A stretch of 32,120 bases of DNA from Flavobacteriaceae bacterium. GTDB taxonomy: Bacteria > Bacteroidota > Bacteroidia > UKL13-3. Position numbers and translations under genes: made by a program. Shown piece by piece: positions 1 through 10,203 of this stretch (the first letter of the stretch is position 1; the number at the start of each line of letters is the position of its first letter). A model generated the notes under the pieces. That model worked only from the letters and a program-made list of their open reading frames with translations, had not been told where the DNA came from and ran no database searches. The stretch covers positions 1-32,120 of the forward strand of contig JANYDJ010000007.1 in the NCBI GenBank assembly GCA_025363675.1, given 5' to 3'.

Positions 1-1548
1 GGCTCCCGATGCTACTACTTTTATATTGTATTTACCCGGGGGATAATTTGTATTCCATTTTATTTTTTCTCCGCTGCCTATATATATTGTATCGTTGAGG
101 AACCAGTTGAAGATGGAGTAAACTGGGTCATGCTCCGCAATAATTGAATCTTTGCAAGTGCCAAGGTAAATATTAAAGTATAGTTTTGAAACCGTATATC
201 TGGCAACATAATCATATTCGAACGAAGTAGCATTTTTAGTATTATTAATAAAAACAGGAATGCGTCCGAAATAAGTTATAAAAGGGTTTGGTTGATAATG
301 AAATGTTCCGGAAAAGAAAATATCATTTTCATTTCCGGCTAATTTCCCAGCATGGTGGTGAAATGGTACTTCATGATGTTCTATATATATCAAATTCCCG
401 ACAGAATCGAGCCGCATAAAGAACATTTCAAAATCAGCATCACGATATTGTTTGAGTAGCGGATTTTGAAAACTATAGTTTTGATAATGAATAGCATTAC
501 GGAATTCTCCAAGTACCGTTATCATATTTTTTTCATCAACAACTAGGTCATTTAAAATCCAACTACAAGTTTTTAACCACTTTATATTTAGCTTATTGTC
601 GAGTTCGAATAGAAAGGAATTATTATTTATATCATTAAAGTATTGAATATTATCAATACTGGCAGTATCGGCTGTAAATTCTCCAATACCATATATATGA
701 TTATTATTGCTTACAATTTTTGTTATTTTAACGTTAACAAATTTAAAATCTTTGTGTACTGTTATCAAACCGTTAGAATCTATTATTTCTCCAAAATTAT
801 AATAATTGATACTTGATAAATCATTAGCGTAGCAATGCGTTATAATATCTTTTCCCTTCTTGCATAAAAAGCCAATATTATTTCCATCAGCTTTATCATT
901 AAGTTTTTTCCATTCAATTTTTTCTTTTTCTGTGTCATATTTTAATACAAGCCCGCACCTTTTGAACATAACAGGCTGTGTAAAATAGCTGCTGTCGCAA
1001 AAGAACACTGTATCACATCCAAAACTTGCCCCAACCACAATAGAATTATTTTGGATTTCAAAATCGGATAAATTAATGTCGGAAACATTGCCATAATCAG
1101 GTTGAACTATTTTTTTAGCTTTAATATATTTTAGGTTTTTAGCATTTAATTCAATATATAGTATAGCTATATTTTTTATTTGATAATCATTCATGATGGT
1201 ATCTTTCCCGAATATAAGCGTATTAGAATATTCTATTTGAACAACTACTTTAATTACGCTATCCAATAACTTTATTTTACCTCTCATTACAGAAGTGTAT
1301 TTCCCTGGGATTATTGCTGCGGCAATACATTTCCCTTCTTTCGAAAATTTTGAAATAAGGGTATCTCCATAAGTTTTCTGATATAGTGACAATGAAAACA
1401 GATTGCAATTGTTATCGATCACCAGTGAAGTATTTGCCACTTCCCAATTGGTTACTTCCTTACTGTTAACCCACTGCCACCCCGCACTCTGTGAATATAT
1501 GTTTCTACAACATACTAATAACAGTGCAAAGAAAAATATTTTACGCAT
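1..1548 (-). CDS. Secreted SBBP-like beta-propeller protein (3' end outside window)
   Basis: An open frame of 516 codons runs from an ATG at 1548 to the window edge with no stop, so the C-terminus is missing. Residues 1-20 form a signal peptide (MRKIFFFALLLVCC, then a cleavage-like NIYSQS). The body consists of repeated beta-rich blocks such as ILNDLVVDEKNMITVLGEF and NHIYGIGEFTADTASID, each with a 'D..gN.y..G.f' rhythm, as in SBBP/beta-propeller repeat proteins of Bacteroidota. The last visible part (PPGKYNIKVVASGA) resembles the final strand of an Ig-like or PKD-like domain, which often precedes a T9SS sorting domain. I infer an exported, possibly cell-surface protein of unknown ligand. It lies 75 bases downstream of the next gene on the same strand, so the two may be co-transcribed. 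The coding frame is clear; the family name is moderate. Confidence 0.8.
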   Translation of the reverse strand, partial: MRKIFFFALLLVCCRNIYSQSAGWQWVNSKEVTNWEVANTSLVIDNNCNLFSLSLYQKTYGDTLISKFSKEGKCIAAAIIPGKYTSVMRGKIKLLDSVIKVVVQIEYSNTLIFGKDTIMNDYQIKNIAILYIELNAKNLKYIKAKKIVQPDYGNVSDINLSDFEIQNNSIVVGASFGCDTVFFCDSSYFTQPVMFKRCGLVLKYDTEKEKIEWKKLNDKADGNNIGFLCKKGKDIITHCYANDLSSINYYNFGEIIDSNGLITVHKDFKFVNVKITKIVSNNNHIYGIGEFTADTASIDNIQYFNDINNNSFLFELDNKLNIKWLKTCSWILNDLVVDEKNMITVLGEFRNAIHYQNYSFQNPLLKQYRDADFEMFFMRLDSVGNLIYIEHHEVPFHHHAGKLAGNENDIFFSGTFHYQPNPFITYFGRIPVFINNTKNATSFEYDYVARYTVSKLYFNIYLGTCKDSIIAEHDPVYSIFNWFLNDTIYIGSGEKIKWNTNYPPGKYNIKVVASGA

Positions 1549-1623
1549 CTATTCACAAGATGCAGATTAATAGCAAATAGTTGTCTGTAAACCAATAATA
1601 AATACTGAAAGCTATTTTATATG

Positions 1624-3192
1624 CTATTGTTTCAACAGCTTCATGTTTTTATTCCCCACAGCAATCATATATATTCCTTGAGCGAAACTGCTTGTGTTTA
1701 CAATAGTTTCACTGAGTGGTTTTAATATATTTTTATATATAATTTTTCCTGTTATGTCATATATAATTAAATCAGAAATTTGGTCAATATTATATTTAAC
1801 GGTTATATACTCACCTGCAGGATTGGGAAATACTTCAAGTGATTGTTGAGCAATATAATTTGATACAATACCTGTTAATGCTTTTGGTGTACAACCATCA
1901 TCAATTCCATTGTTTGCGTAAATCTGAGATAATATGGCTGCCCTGCTCTTAAGTTTTTTTATTGAACTTAGTGGGCCACTATCGCCCCGTGCATATACAT
2001 AAGCAAGCAAATAACACATCTCTTGCGAGGTATCGAAGTTATATGGGCCTACACTAGCAAGTAATTTTCTATCGCCTGGTACGTTTCCAGCACTTTTTTC
2101 GGTCCAACCGGTTGAAGAAACGGGATCGCCAGAAAACATATAATGTGCGGGAACGTTTCCTCCATGCCCATTTGGCATATCGGATGTTAATTGGGTTCCA
2201 TCAATCCATTTCGCCTGCAAATAGTTATAAAAATCTTCGGGCTTTGTGGGGTTTCCAGTATTAGAAAAATCATTATTAAAATACATACAATTGCTCATTG
2301 CTTTATTTAAAAACAAACAGCCCATTGCAGGCGGATTCTTGCCATAGCCCGATCCCCCGATCCCTACATCAATATTTCGTCCATTGTATCCGTACATCAA
2401 ATTTAATAAAGTATCACACCCCACCTCGTCATCAGCATAGTCCCCAATATCATAGTCAACAAACTGACCTAAGTAAAGATTCTTATAATTGTTTTTTGAT
2501 CGGTTGATAATTCTATAGCTAACAAAAATAGTATTTGCCAATGCAGAATCAGCATTATTATAGGCATAAGTAAACTGATATATTTCTACATTTAATGGAT
2601 TGCCACCTGTTTCAGCGTGCACTCTGTTATCGTTATATATACACAAAGTAGCTTCATCTCCGGGGAACAATGGAGATTCGCCCATATTGGGTTCATATAT
2701 ATTGTTGTTGTTTTTATCGTTGAACAAAGCCATTCTTTGTGGTTCATTATATATATTGCGGCCATGTGTGGGCCAATTGGCAATATTGGCTGAGGTTACA
2801 TAGCCATTATCTTTATAATGCAGCAGATGATAGTTCACTTCGTTTTTTGTTATTCTATATATTTTATCATAATAACATGCCTGGGTTGAATCACCAGTGG
2901 ATGATGGGCCACAAGAATAATCATATCCAGCCTGATTGTATAAAATTCCAGCTACGTGCATCTGGTTTCCTGAGTCTAATGCACCAATCCATATACCACT
3001 GGAAAAAATTGTTGTTTTGCCAGAACCTTTGGGTGCTTCAAAACCAGGAAGCAAATTAGCATTCCTAAATACACTGCCGTTATTAAGAATATATCCTTTC
3101 ACATTGTTGATGGACATAAAATCCACAGCAGTTTGTGCATTAATAATTTGTGAAAAAATGAATAGGTGAAATAGTAGAATAATGTTTTTCAT
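1624..3192 (-). CDS. T9SS type A sorting domain-containing secreted protein
   Basis: The 522-residue protein starts with a clean signal peptide (MKNIILLFHLFIFSQIINAQ). It ends with a type A T9SS sorting domain from about residue 450: LEVFPNPAGEYITVKYN, then DLIIYDITGKIIYKN, then FAQGIYMIAVGNKNMKLLKQ. That C-terminal domain is cleaved when the cargo crosses the outer membrane and is attached to the surface or released. The 430-residue middle contains W/G-rich segments (SGIWIGALDSGNQMHVAGILY) and acidic stretches such as DKNNNNIYEPNMGESP, which could bind calcium. I recognise this middle only as a recurrent uncharacterised cargo type in the phylum and see no catalytic motif. A -7 promoter element lies about 90 bases upstream. 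The neighbouring partial gene is also a predicted exported protein. Confidence 0.85.
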   Translation of the reverse strand: MKNIILLFHLFIFSQIINAQTAVDFMSINNVKGYILNNGSVFRNANLLPGFEAPKGSGKTTIFSSGIWIGALDSGNQMHVAGILYNQAGYDYSCGPSSTGDSTQACYYDKIYRITKNEVNYHLLHYKDNGYVTSANIANWPTHGRNIYNEPQRMALFNDKNNNNIYEPNMGESPLFPGDEATLCIYNDNRVHAETGGNPLNVEIYQFTYAYNNADSALANTIFVSYRIINRSKNNYKNLYLGQFVDYDIGDYADDEVGCDTLLNLMYGYNGRNIDVGIGGSGYGKNPPAMGCLFLNKAMSNCMYFNNDFSNTGNPTKPEDFYNYLQAKWIDGTQLTSDMPNGHGGNVPAHYMFSGDPVSSTGWTEKSAGNVPGDRKLLASVGPYNFDTSQEMCYLLAYVYARGDSGPLSSIKKLKSRAAILSQIYANNGIDDGCTPKALTGIVSNYIAQQSLEVFPNPAGEYITVKYNIDQISDLIIYDITGKIIYKNILKPLSETIVNTSSFAQGIYMIAVGNKNMKLLKQ

Positions 3193-3284
3193 TGTAATTG
3201 TATTGGTTTTTATTGGTGTGGAAGTTTACAGTTTTTTATTTTATTGGTTATAAAGTATGTATAAGTCAGCATGAATCAATTAGG

Positions 3285-3292
3285 CAAATGTA
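3285..3292 (-). promoter_or_regulatory. Bacteroidota -7 element (TACATTTG)
   Basis: TACATTTG on the minus strand fits the TAnnTTTG consensus and lies about 92 bases before the ATG at 3192. No TTTG -33 box was found at the expected distance, so only half of the promoter is supported. Confidence 0.4.
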
Positions 3293-3319
3293 AAAAAATA
3301 TTTTAAGGTTTGGTAATGC

Positions 3320-3355
3320 CCTAACAAGTATTTTTTAAAAAACTTAACAGTTAGG
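3320..3355. other. Hairpin in the divergent intergenic region
   Basis: CCTAAC (3320-3325) and GTTAGG (3350-3355) form a six-base inverted repeat that encloses a near-palindrome with T6/A6 at its centre. It lies midway in the 318-base gap between the divergent genes at 3192 and 3511, outside both predicted promoters. Besides this hairpin and the two promoters I see nothing in that gap. Confidence 0.4.
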
Positions 3356-3456
3356 ATGTTACACTTATTAAAATAGATTTCTTAAAATGGCGTATGGTGA
3401 TATTGGCTCTAATTAACAATTATGGATAAATATGTAAGGTATTTTCATCATCCAGA

Positions 3457-3488
3457 TTTGTTTCAACAAAACGGAAGCAATACCTTTG
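3457..3488 (+). promoter_or_regulatory. Full Bacteroidota promoter, TTTG-N20-TACCTTTG
   Basis: A TTTG -33 box (3457-3460), a 20-base spacer and a TACCTTTG -7 box (3481-3488) match the Bacteroidota housekeeping sigma pattern on both elements. The predicted transcript starts near 3495, giving a leader of about 16 bases before the ATG at 3511. This is the most complete promoter in the window. Confidence 0.7.
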
Positions 3489-3510
3489 AATTGTATTATC
3501 GTAAATACTC

Positions 3511-6500
3511 ATGAAACGCATATACCTGTCCTGCTTTATATTACTATCTGTGTTTGCAAAAGCACAGCAACTGCCCATATACTGGCAGCAGGGTACTATG
3601 TATTATAATCCAAATATTACTGAAATTACAAATGAACAGGAGCTTGTAAAGACCAACACTTACAATGACCGTATTTATGCTACTGTGGTTTTTGAGACCT
3701 TGCCTTCTGATGCCATTAAAAAAGAACTGGAAAACGAGCAGGTAAGATTTTATTCATTTGTGCCTCCTTTGGCTTATTGTATTTCATTTCCAGTTGCAGG
3801 TGGGCTTCAACTATTGCAAGCCAAGGGTGTTAGGGTAATTACTTTCCCTATCAACAAAGTGAAACTGCACACCGATTTACAACATCAAATATATCTTCCG
3901 CATATTATACGCATGGGTGGCCGCATTAGTGTGGCTTTGTGGATGTATGATAACACACCCATGGAAAAAGACAATCTAATAAAACAAGGTTGCACTATTG
4001 AAAAAGAAGGCGTGGGTTATATTATAGTGAACCAAGATACCAGTAAAATTAATGCTTTGGCGGCATTGCCTTTTGTACATTATATAGAACCGCGTAGCAC
4101 AGATCCCATTGATTTGAACAAGCCAGGTGTTACCAACCATCGAGATAATTATTTGCACAATACCAAACTGAGTGGCCTAACAGGAAATGGTGTGGTAATA
4201 GGAATAGGCGATGGAGGAATGGGGGTGCTGCATGTCGATTTTCAAAATAGACAAAACAATACCAGTATATTTGGTTCTCTAGCTCACTCAAACCACGTAA
4301 CGGGAACTATTGGCGGTGCCGGAATTGTAAATCCTTTATATAAAGGAATGGCTCCAATGGCTACCATGCTCAATGGTTATTATCCGGAGTATACTGATAA
4401 TTCAGCAAGCAGTTATAATACTTATGGCATGGTGCTAACCAACAATTCGTGGGGTTATGGATATGTGTGCAGTGGTACCGACTATAATTACGAAAGCAAT
4501 AGCGACGACCAACAAATGCGTGCTTATCCGATGATGAGTAATCAGTTTGCGGCGGGCAATAATGGTGCCTCCACTTGCAGCGGATATGCTACAGGATTCC
4601 ATACTTCGTTCTATGGACCCAATTCGGCCAAAAATAATTTTACGGTTGGTGCTTTAGATGATACCGATGCTATTGCCTCATTCTCATCACGAGGGCCTGC
4701 GGCCGATGGGCGTATAAAACCAGAGATTTGTGCAGTAGGGGTTAATGTGAATTCTACTATTGCCACCAATACTTATTCTACCATGTCAGGAACCAGTATG
4801 GCAACACCAGGTGTGTCAGGAACCATGGCTTTATTATATGAAAAATATAAATCGCTACATAGTGGTGTTAATCCTGATGCAACATTAATAAAAGCCTTAT
4901 TGATGAATACTGCCGACGATGGAGGCAATGCCGGTCCCGATTATAAATATGGATATGGTCGCATCAATGCACGCAGGGCCCTCAATTGTTTGGTGGGAAA
5001 TTTATATAGCAAAGATTCTGTGAGCACTACCGATTCAGATGCATTTGTGATAAGTGTACCTTCTAATACCGCTGAACTAAAAGTGATGTTGCACTGGAGA
5101 GACAAAGAAGCGAATGCATTTGTAACCAAAACCATTGTTAACGATCTTGATTTGAAAGTGATTGACCCATCCAGTATTACTTATTTGCCTTGGGTTCTCG
5201 ATTACGCAGCTGCCAATGTGAACAATACTGCCACCCGAAAAAAAGATACCTTAAATGTGGTGGAGCAGGTTACCATTGCAAACCCAACAGCCGGAAATTA
5301 TACGCTTAAAGTATTTGGTACCACTATTCCTTATGGTCCACAATCTTATTATATAACCCACGAAATAGTGCCTCAATCAATTAAGCTAACTTATCCAATA
5401 GGTACTGAATCATTCTCGCCAAGTACAAGCGAAAGAATTAGATTTGATGCATACGGAATCAGTAGTGGAAATATTATATTAGAGTATTCTACAGATAGTG
5501 GTGCAACTTGGAATAACATTTCATCATCAATAAGCAATACTGCTCGGTATTACGATTGGACTGTGCCGAGTGTGTCTTCCTACAAAGCTTTGGTGAGAGT
5601 GCGACATAATACACTTTCAGTAGGCGACACTTCTAAATCCGTATTTAATATATTAGGAGCACCCAATTTTGCCAGTGGCACTATTACCAGTTGCGATAGA
5701 ACAGTAACTATAAAATGGCCTTCGGTAACCAATGCAAATAAATATGAAGTAATGACCATTGTTGGTTTTGATTGGCAAACCATCGCCACCATTACCGATA
5801 CCTTTTTCACGCTCGGCAATCAAACAACCGGTGCCACAGCGTGGTTTACTATGAGAGCCTTAACAAATACAGGTGCTGTAAGTGCAAGGGCAACCGCACG
5901 CTCCACCACCGTTAGTGTTAGCAATTGTAGCAATACCAGCGATGTGGGAATGTATGCCTTGGTAAGCCCGCAATATGGAAGAAAGAGCAGTTATAATACT
6001 TTAAGTTCAACTCAAAGTATTACAGTTACCATTCGTAATTATAGCAGCAGTTCCATCAGTAACTTTCCTGTTTCTTACCAGTTAAATGGTGGTACAGCCA
6101 TAAACGAAACCTATAGCCCAAGCATTGCAGCAAATAGTTCTGCAAATTATACTTTTACTACTACAGCAAATATGAGCTCGGCTGGTAACTATACCTTAAA
6201 AATTTGGACGGGAAAAACCACCGACAATAATCGGTATAATGATACCCTAAGCTTTACGATTCGACACCTATTGAATCCTGCAATCACATCGCTGCCTTTT
6301 ACTGAAGGATTTGAAAGTGCCCGTGATACAGTGGTTAGCGGCACCTATTTTGGGGCGGCAGAAATTCCACAAATCGACTATGATAACAACAGCCCTTTTT
6401 GCAGGCTAAGAACGTATGTTCGCCCAGAACTTTTGCAAAGTGGGAATCGTGCTATTACATTAGATAAGTCAACCCACAATGCAAGCAATAATTACAACTA

Positions 6501-8754
6501 TTTTATATATACTTTAAACTTAAGTAATTTTTCAACCGATACTAAACTTGGATTAAAGTTTTATATGATGCACCATGGCGAAGAAAAGAATACAAAAGAC
6601 AGTGTGTGGGTTAGAGGTAGCGACAGTTCAACATGGTTGTCGTTATACGATTGGTGGGCAAACAAAGGAACTGCGGGTGTTTGGAACCTTCATTCGGCTA
6701 TAAATATATATAATAGATTAAATATAGCAGGCCAAAGTATTACCTCATCGGCTCAGATTAGGATTGGGCAAGAAGACAATTCTATTTTTGTAAAACCAAG
6801 TGATAGTGACGGCCTCACTATTGATAATATTACCGTATATGAACTTCCAACAGATTTGACTATTACTGCCATTACTAGTCCCACTTCAGGTATTGGACTT
6901 TCTAGCACCTCGCAAGTTAAAATTAATATTCTCAATAATTCTCCTGTAGCTGTTTCTAATATTCCTGTTGCTTATCGGGTTAATAATGGTTCGTGGGTGC
7001 GTGATACTTTGTTTTCTACTTTAGGGGTTTCTTCCAGCACAGTATTCACCTTTGGCCAAACGATCGATTTAAGCACGCCCGGTTTATATACGCTAGATGC
7101 ATTCGTGCATTATACAGGTGATTCTCTGCCAACTAATGATTCATTAATTGGAATCCAAATTCGCAATATCAAAAAAGTAAATACCTTTCCCTATACTGAA
7201 GGATTTGAAAGCAATAATGGATATCTCTGGACAGAAAGTGGTAACAGTTATAGTAGTAACTGGGCCTGGGGTGTACCTGCAAAAGCTATATTAGATACCG
7301 CTGCAAACGGGAGCAAGGTATGGGCTACCAAACTGTCAGGAAATTACGACGATAATCAATTATCATACTTATACACTCCCGCTTTCGATTTGAGTAGTTT
7401 TTCTGCCAATCCTTTCCTCTCTTTTGTGATGAAATATCAAACAGAAGCTGGTTATGATAATATGTATATAGAATATAGCGAAAATAATGGAACTAGTTGG
7501 GTGAAATTGGGAGTGAAAAATACAGGTACCAATTGGTATAATACCAACACTAATAATTGGGACGGAGATAGACTATACTGGAAATTGGCATCAAACAGAA
7601 TACCTACTGCTAGTATGGCCAATAAAACACAAGTACGTTTTCGTTTTGTGTTCAGTTCCGATGTGAGTGCCAACTATGTGGGAGTGGCTGTTGATGATAT
7701 ACATATTTATGGAGGAAATGATACCAGTATACAAAGCAGTACCAAAGTTACTACTGCCAGTATTTCGGGAAGCTCATTTGTAAATATATTAAATGGCAAT
7801 AACCGAATTGTTTCTATCAATCCCAATGGGCAAAATTTGGGTAGCACAACTATTGGTGTATATGTTCGCTCAGGTACCCCGCGAATTTACGTGAATGAAA
7901 AAACAATGAATAGAAATTGGTGGATTATACCCACAACACAGCCCACTTCGGCGGTTACAGTACGCTTGTATTTGTTAGAAAGTGAGTATAACAATTTAGA
8001 TTCAGCCGATGATAGTACCAATACCATACACGATATGGGAATCACAAAATTTGATGGGCAATATGAAGATAGTTTGATTACCAATAACGTTGGAACTTTC
8101 AGTTATATACCCTCAAAAAATGTTAAAAAAGTTCCGTTTAGCAATGGTTATTATTTAGAATTTGATGTAACAAGTTTCTCAGAGTTTTGGATAAATGCTG
8201 GCGGACCAAACAATAACCTGCCTTTACCTTTAGATTGGATAAACTTTACCGCAAAAGCTGTGAATAGCGATGCCCAACTAAGTTGGCAGGTGGCAAATGC
8301 TAAGGATATTAATGAATATAATATAGAGCGTTCCACCGATATGCAAAATTGGAAAGTGGTATCTACTATATACAATGCTAACAATCTGCAAAACACCTTT
8401 TATAATTATACCGATAAAAATATTTCGGAATTGAATACTGTTTTTTATCGTATCAATGCATCTGAATTTAACAAAGATAATTATAGTACTATACAATCTG
8501 TAAACTGGAAAACAATTGCAGAAAGCCATATCAGTATTGAGCCCAATCCTACATCGGACCTTGTTAAAATAAGAAATAAAAACAATACCCCAATCGCTCT
8601 TTTGCAAATTGATTTATACGATATGCAAGGCAAATTAATAAAGCATGCCACTAACACCTCGCATGTTTCTCTCAGCGATTTAAACACCGGATTCTATATA
8701 CTAAAAACCGATGCTGATGGAGTGGTAGAGTATAGTAGGGTAGTGAAGAGGTGA
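3511..8754 (+). CDS. Subtilisin-like (S8) serine protease, multidomain T9SS cargo
   Basis: The 1747-residue protein starts with a signal peptide (MKRIYLSCFILLSVFAKAQ) and an inhibitor-like propeptide to about residue 200. The S8 catalytic domain then shows Asp234 (VIGIGDGG), His262 (NHVTGTIGG), the oxyanion Asn350 (AAGNNG) and Ser429 (MSGTSMATPGVSG), so the full triad is present and activity is expected. Downstream are an Ig/FN3-like stretch, two CARDB-like blocks, and two jelly-roll/MAM-like modules, each opening with 'FPYTEGFES' or 'LPFTEGFES'. The end is a type A T9SS sorting domain (ISIEPNPTSDLVKI to FYILKTDADGVVEYSRVVKR). I infer secretion across the outer membrane and surface or extracellular proteolysis; the repeated accessory domains suggest binding to glycan or protein. 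A short leader and strong promoter point to independent expression. The catalytic assignment is firm; the substrate is unknown. Confidence 0.95.
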   Translation: MKRIYLSCFILLSVFAKAQQLPIYWQQGTMYYNPNITEITNEQELVKTNTYNDRIYATVVFETLPSDAIKKELENEQVRFYSFVPPLAYCISFPVAGGLQLLQAKGVRVITFPINKVKLHTDLQHQIYLPHIIRMGGRISVALWMYDNTPMEKDNLIKQGCTIEKEGVGYIIVNQDTSKINALAALPFVHYIEPRSTDPIDLNKPGVTNHRDNYLHNTKLSGLTGNGVVIGIGDGGMGVLHVDFQNRQNNTSIFGSLAHSNHVTGTIGGAGIVNPLYKGMAPMATMLNGYYPEYTDNSASSYNTYGMVLTNNSWGYGYVCSGTDYNYESNSDDQQMRAYPMMSNQFAAGNNGASTCSGYATGFHTSFYGPNSAKNNFTVGALDDTDAIASFSSRGPAADGRIKPEICAVGVNVNSTIATNTYSTMSGTSMATPGVSGTMALLYEKYKSLHSGVNPDATLIKALLMNTADDGGNAGPDYKYGYGRINARRALNCLVGNLYSKDSVSTTDSDAFVISVPSNTAELKVMLHWRDKEANAFVTKTIVNDLDLKVIDPSSITYLPWVLDYAAANVNNTATRKKDTLNVVEQVTIANPTAGNYTLKVFGTTIPYGPQSYYITHEIVPQSIKLTYPIGTESFSPSTSERIRFDAYGISSGNIILEYSTDSGATWNNISSSISNTARYYDWTVPSVSSYKALVRVRHNTLSVGDTSKSVFNILGAPNFASGTITSCDRTVTIKWPSVTNANKYEVMTIVGFDWQTIATITDTFFTLGNQTTGATAWFTMRALTNTGAVSARATARSTTVSVSNCSNTSDVGMYALVSPQYGRKSSYNTLSSTQSITVTIRNYSSSSISNFPVSYQLNGGTAINETYSPSIAANSSANYTFTTTANMSSAGNYTLKIWTGKTTDNNRYNDTLSFTIRHLLNPAITSLPFTEGFESARDTVVSGTYFGAAEIPQIDYDNNSPFCRLRTYVRPELLQSGNRAITLDKSTHNASNNYNYFIYTLNLSNFSTDTKLGLKFYMMHHGEEKNTKDSVWVRGSDSSTWLSLYDWWANKGTAGVWNLHSAINIYNRLNIAGQSITSSAQIRIGQEDNSIFVKPSDSDGLTIDNITVYELPTDLTITAITSPTSGIGLSSTSQVKINILNNSPVAVSNIPVAYRVNNGSWVRDTLFSTLGVSSSTVFTFGQTIDLSTPGLYTLDAFVHYTGDSLPTNDSLIGIQIRNIKKVNTFPYTEGFESNNGYLWTESGNSYSSNWAWGVPAKAILDTAANGSKVWATKLSGNYDDNQLSYLYTPAFDLSSFSANPFLSFVMKYQTEAGYDNMYIEYSENNGTSWVKLGVKNTGTNWYNTNTNNWDGDRLYWKLASNRIPTASMANKTQVRFRFVFSSDVSANYVGVAVDDIHIYGGNDTSIQSSTKVTTASISGSSFVNILNGNNRIVSINPNGQNLGSTTIGVYVRSGTPRIYVNEKTMNRNWWIIPTTQPTSAVTVRLYLLESEYNNLDSADDSTNTIHDMGITKFDGQYEDSLITNNVGTFSYIPSKNVKKVPFSNGYYLEFDVTSFSEFWINAGGPNNNLPLPLDWINFTAKAVNSDAQLSWQVANAKDINEYNIERSTDMQNWKVVSTIYNANNLQNTFYNYTDKNISELNTVFYRINASEFNKDNYSTIQSVNWKTIAESHISIEPNPTSDLVKIRNKNNTPIALLQIDLYDMQGKLIKHATNTSHVSLSDLNTGFYILKTDADGVVEYSRVVKR

Positions 8755-8836
8755 TAGATTAAGGACAAAAGACAAGGGCATACTATATTATACTTCAAAA
8801 ATCATCATTCGTTTTCGCCGCGGTGAAGCGAAGTAT

Positions 8837-8857
8837 TACAATTTATTGTATTTTTTT
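8837..8857 (+). terminator. Weak AT-rich hairpin with T-run after the protease gene
   Basis: TACAAT (8837-8842) and ATTGTA (8845-8850) form a short stem followed by seven T's (8851-8857). It lies in the 142-base convergent gap between the protease and hipA. The stem has only six mostly A-T pairs, so it would be weak. Confidence 0.35.
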
Positions 8858-8896
8858 GATATATGAGCAAGTAATAACATGATGCAATGGTAAAGG

Positions 8897-10201
8897 TTAT
8901 TTTAAATCTATAATAGTACTTTCAATTGCGTCACGAAGTTTGGTGGATACATGAACAGCATTTGCGAATTTTTTCCATTGACTTACTATATTATTTATTT
9001 CTTCTATAGTAGCTGCTGCCTTTTTATTTTTGATGGATTTGCCAATATATAAAAGATCTTCTTTTGTAATGTTTGTTCTCTTACCATTTACACTTAATGC
9101 ATGCTGACTTACCCACCTATGCTCAGGTTTATAGGCATGGCATAGATCGTATGCAGGTGCTAATTCCCATGCCCCATCTTTTTTTAATAGAAAAGAAAAG
9201 TTTTTTGTATGGTCATCGCAGTTGCGTGCAAGTATGTTAAATACCATTCTTCTATACATTTGCTCGGCATCTGGATAAGGTAATCTTAGTTCACGCATTG
9301 TTTGAAAAAGTTGCTCATAACTAAAGCTGGTCACTTCATTATAATCAAAATGTTTGAGTGCACAAAATGTCTGTATATGATGTTTAATATCCCCATCTTC
9401 TCGGTCAAATCTTTTAGTCATAAAATGTGCCCTGCCGTTCTCTTCTAGCAATGCTGACGGCATCATATTTATACCGCAAGCTATAGCCATATTATAATAC
9501 GCCATTTCAACCCTGCCGTATCCTTTGCTGCTGCCCAATTGTATATCACTAACGCCATCTAGTTTTATAAGCCAATGCTCAAATCCTTTGGGGGCAATAG
9601 TTTGCCCCGATTTTATCTCACCTGTTTTTTCATTATAGGCTATAACAGCTTTTGGGCGTGCCCCACCTGCTGAAGTGCCAATTTTTAATATTTCTGTTAC
9701 TGCATGCTCTTCCTCTTTTTGCAAATTGGTTACAAAGTTCTCTTTGGTCGACAGCATTCTCTTGGCTATATCAACCAAACTTTCAATCTCTATAGAAAAT
9801 GTTCGTTTGTTTTCTTTAAAAGTAGTAGGTTCAAATTCTAAAGCACCCATACCCCTGGTTCCAATAAAGCAAAGCATTTCCACAGGGTTCATACTATCAT
9901 GTGCACGACCTTGTTGTGCTAGCCACATATTAATAAGTTGGTTTCCATATCGATCAGGAAGAACATCGGCTAGCAATCCTGGTAGTCCTTTAAAAGTATC
10001 ATATTCGGAGTTTTTATTCCTTCTCAGTTCGGGGAACTTAATTTCTCTTTTAGCTGATGATAGGGGCATTTTAATTGGAGCCAAATCCCAATCTAGTTTT
10101 TTAAAATTAGTATCATATTCAAAACTGGCTATTCTGTTTGTACCATCCCACACAACAGCACCTACCAATTCGCCCCATATTTTCACAAATGCAGTTTTCA
10201 T
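8897..10201 (-). CDS. hipA: HipA family Ser/Thr kinase toxin
   Basis: The product is 434 residues from the ATG at 10201; E. coli HipA is 440. A TTG at 10210 is also in frame but overlaps the hipB stop, so I prefer the ATG, which follows the hipB TAA by two bases. The N-subdomain (ENKRTFSIEIE and preceding) is fused in one chain. The glycine-rich loop with the regulatory serine is GTSAGGARPK (Ser177). The kinase core shows NCDDHTKN with catalytic Asp329 and LAPAYDL with metal-binding Asp352. Their 23-residue spacing equals that of Asp309 and Asp332 in E. coli HipA. HipA proteins phosphorylate an aminoacyl-tRNA synthetase (GltX in E. coli) and stop growth until HipB binds them; the target here is inferred. 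All key residues are intact, so the toxin should be functional. Confidence 0.93.
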   Translation of the reverse strand: MKTAFVKIWGELVGAVVWDGTNRIASFEYDTNFKKLDWDLAPIKMPLSSAKREIKFPELRRNKNSEYDTFKGLPGLLADVLPDRYGNQLINMWLAQQGRAHDSMNPVEMLCFIGTRGMGALEFEPTTFKENKRTFSIEIESLVDIAKRMLSTKENFVTNLQKEEEHAVTEILKIGTSAGGARPKAVIAYNEKTGEIKSGQTIAPKGFEHWLIKLDGVSDIQLGSSKGYGRVEMAYYNMAIACGINMMPSALLEENGRAHFMTKRFDREDGDIKHHIQTFCALKHFDYNEVTSFSYEQLFQTMRELRLPYPDAEQMYRRMVFNILARNCDDHTKNFSFLLKKDGAWELAPAYDLCHAYKPEHRWVSQHALSVNGKRTNITKEDLLYIGKSIKNKKAAATIEEINNIVSQWKKFANAVHVSTKLRDAIESTIIDLK

Positions 10202-10203
10202 AC

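Noticed and set aside
8755-8896. Inverted sequence TTCGCCGCGGTGAA as an operator
   Set aside because: It is imperfect, lies between convergent genes with no promoter nearby, and is more likely incidental.
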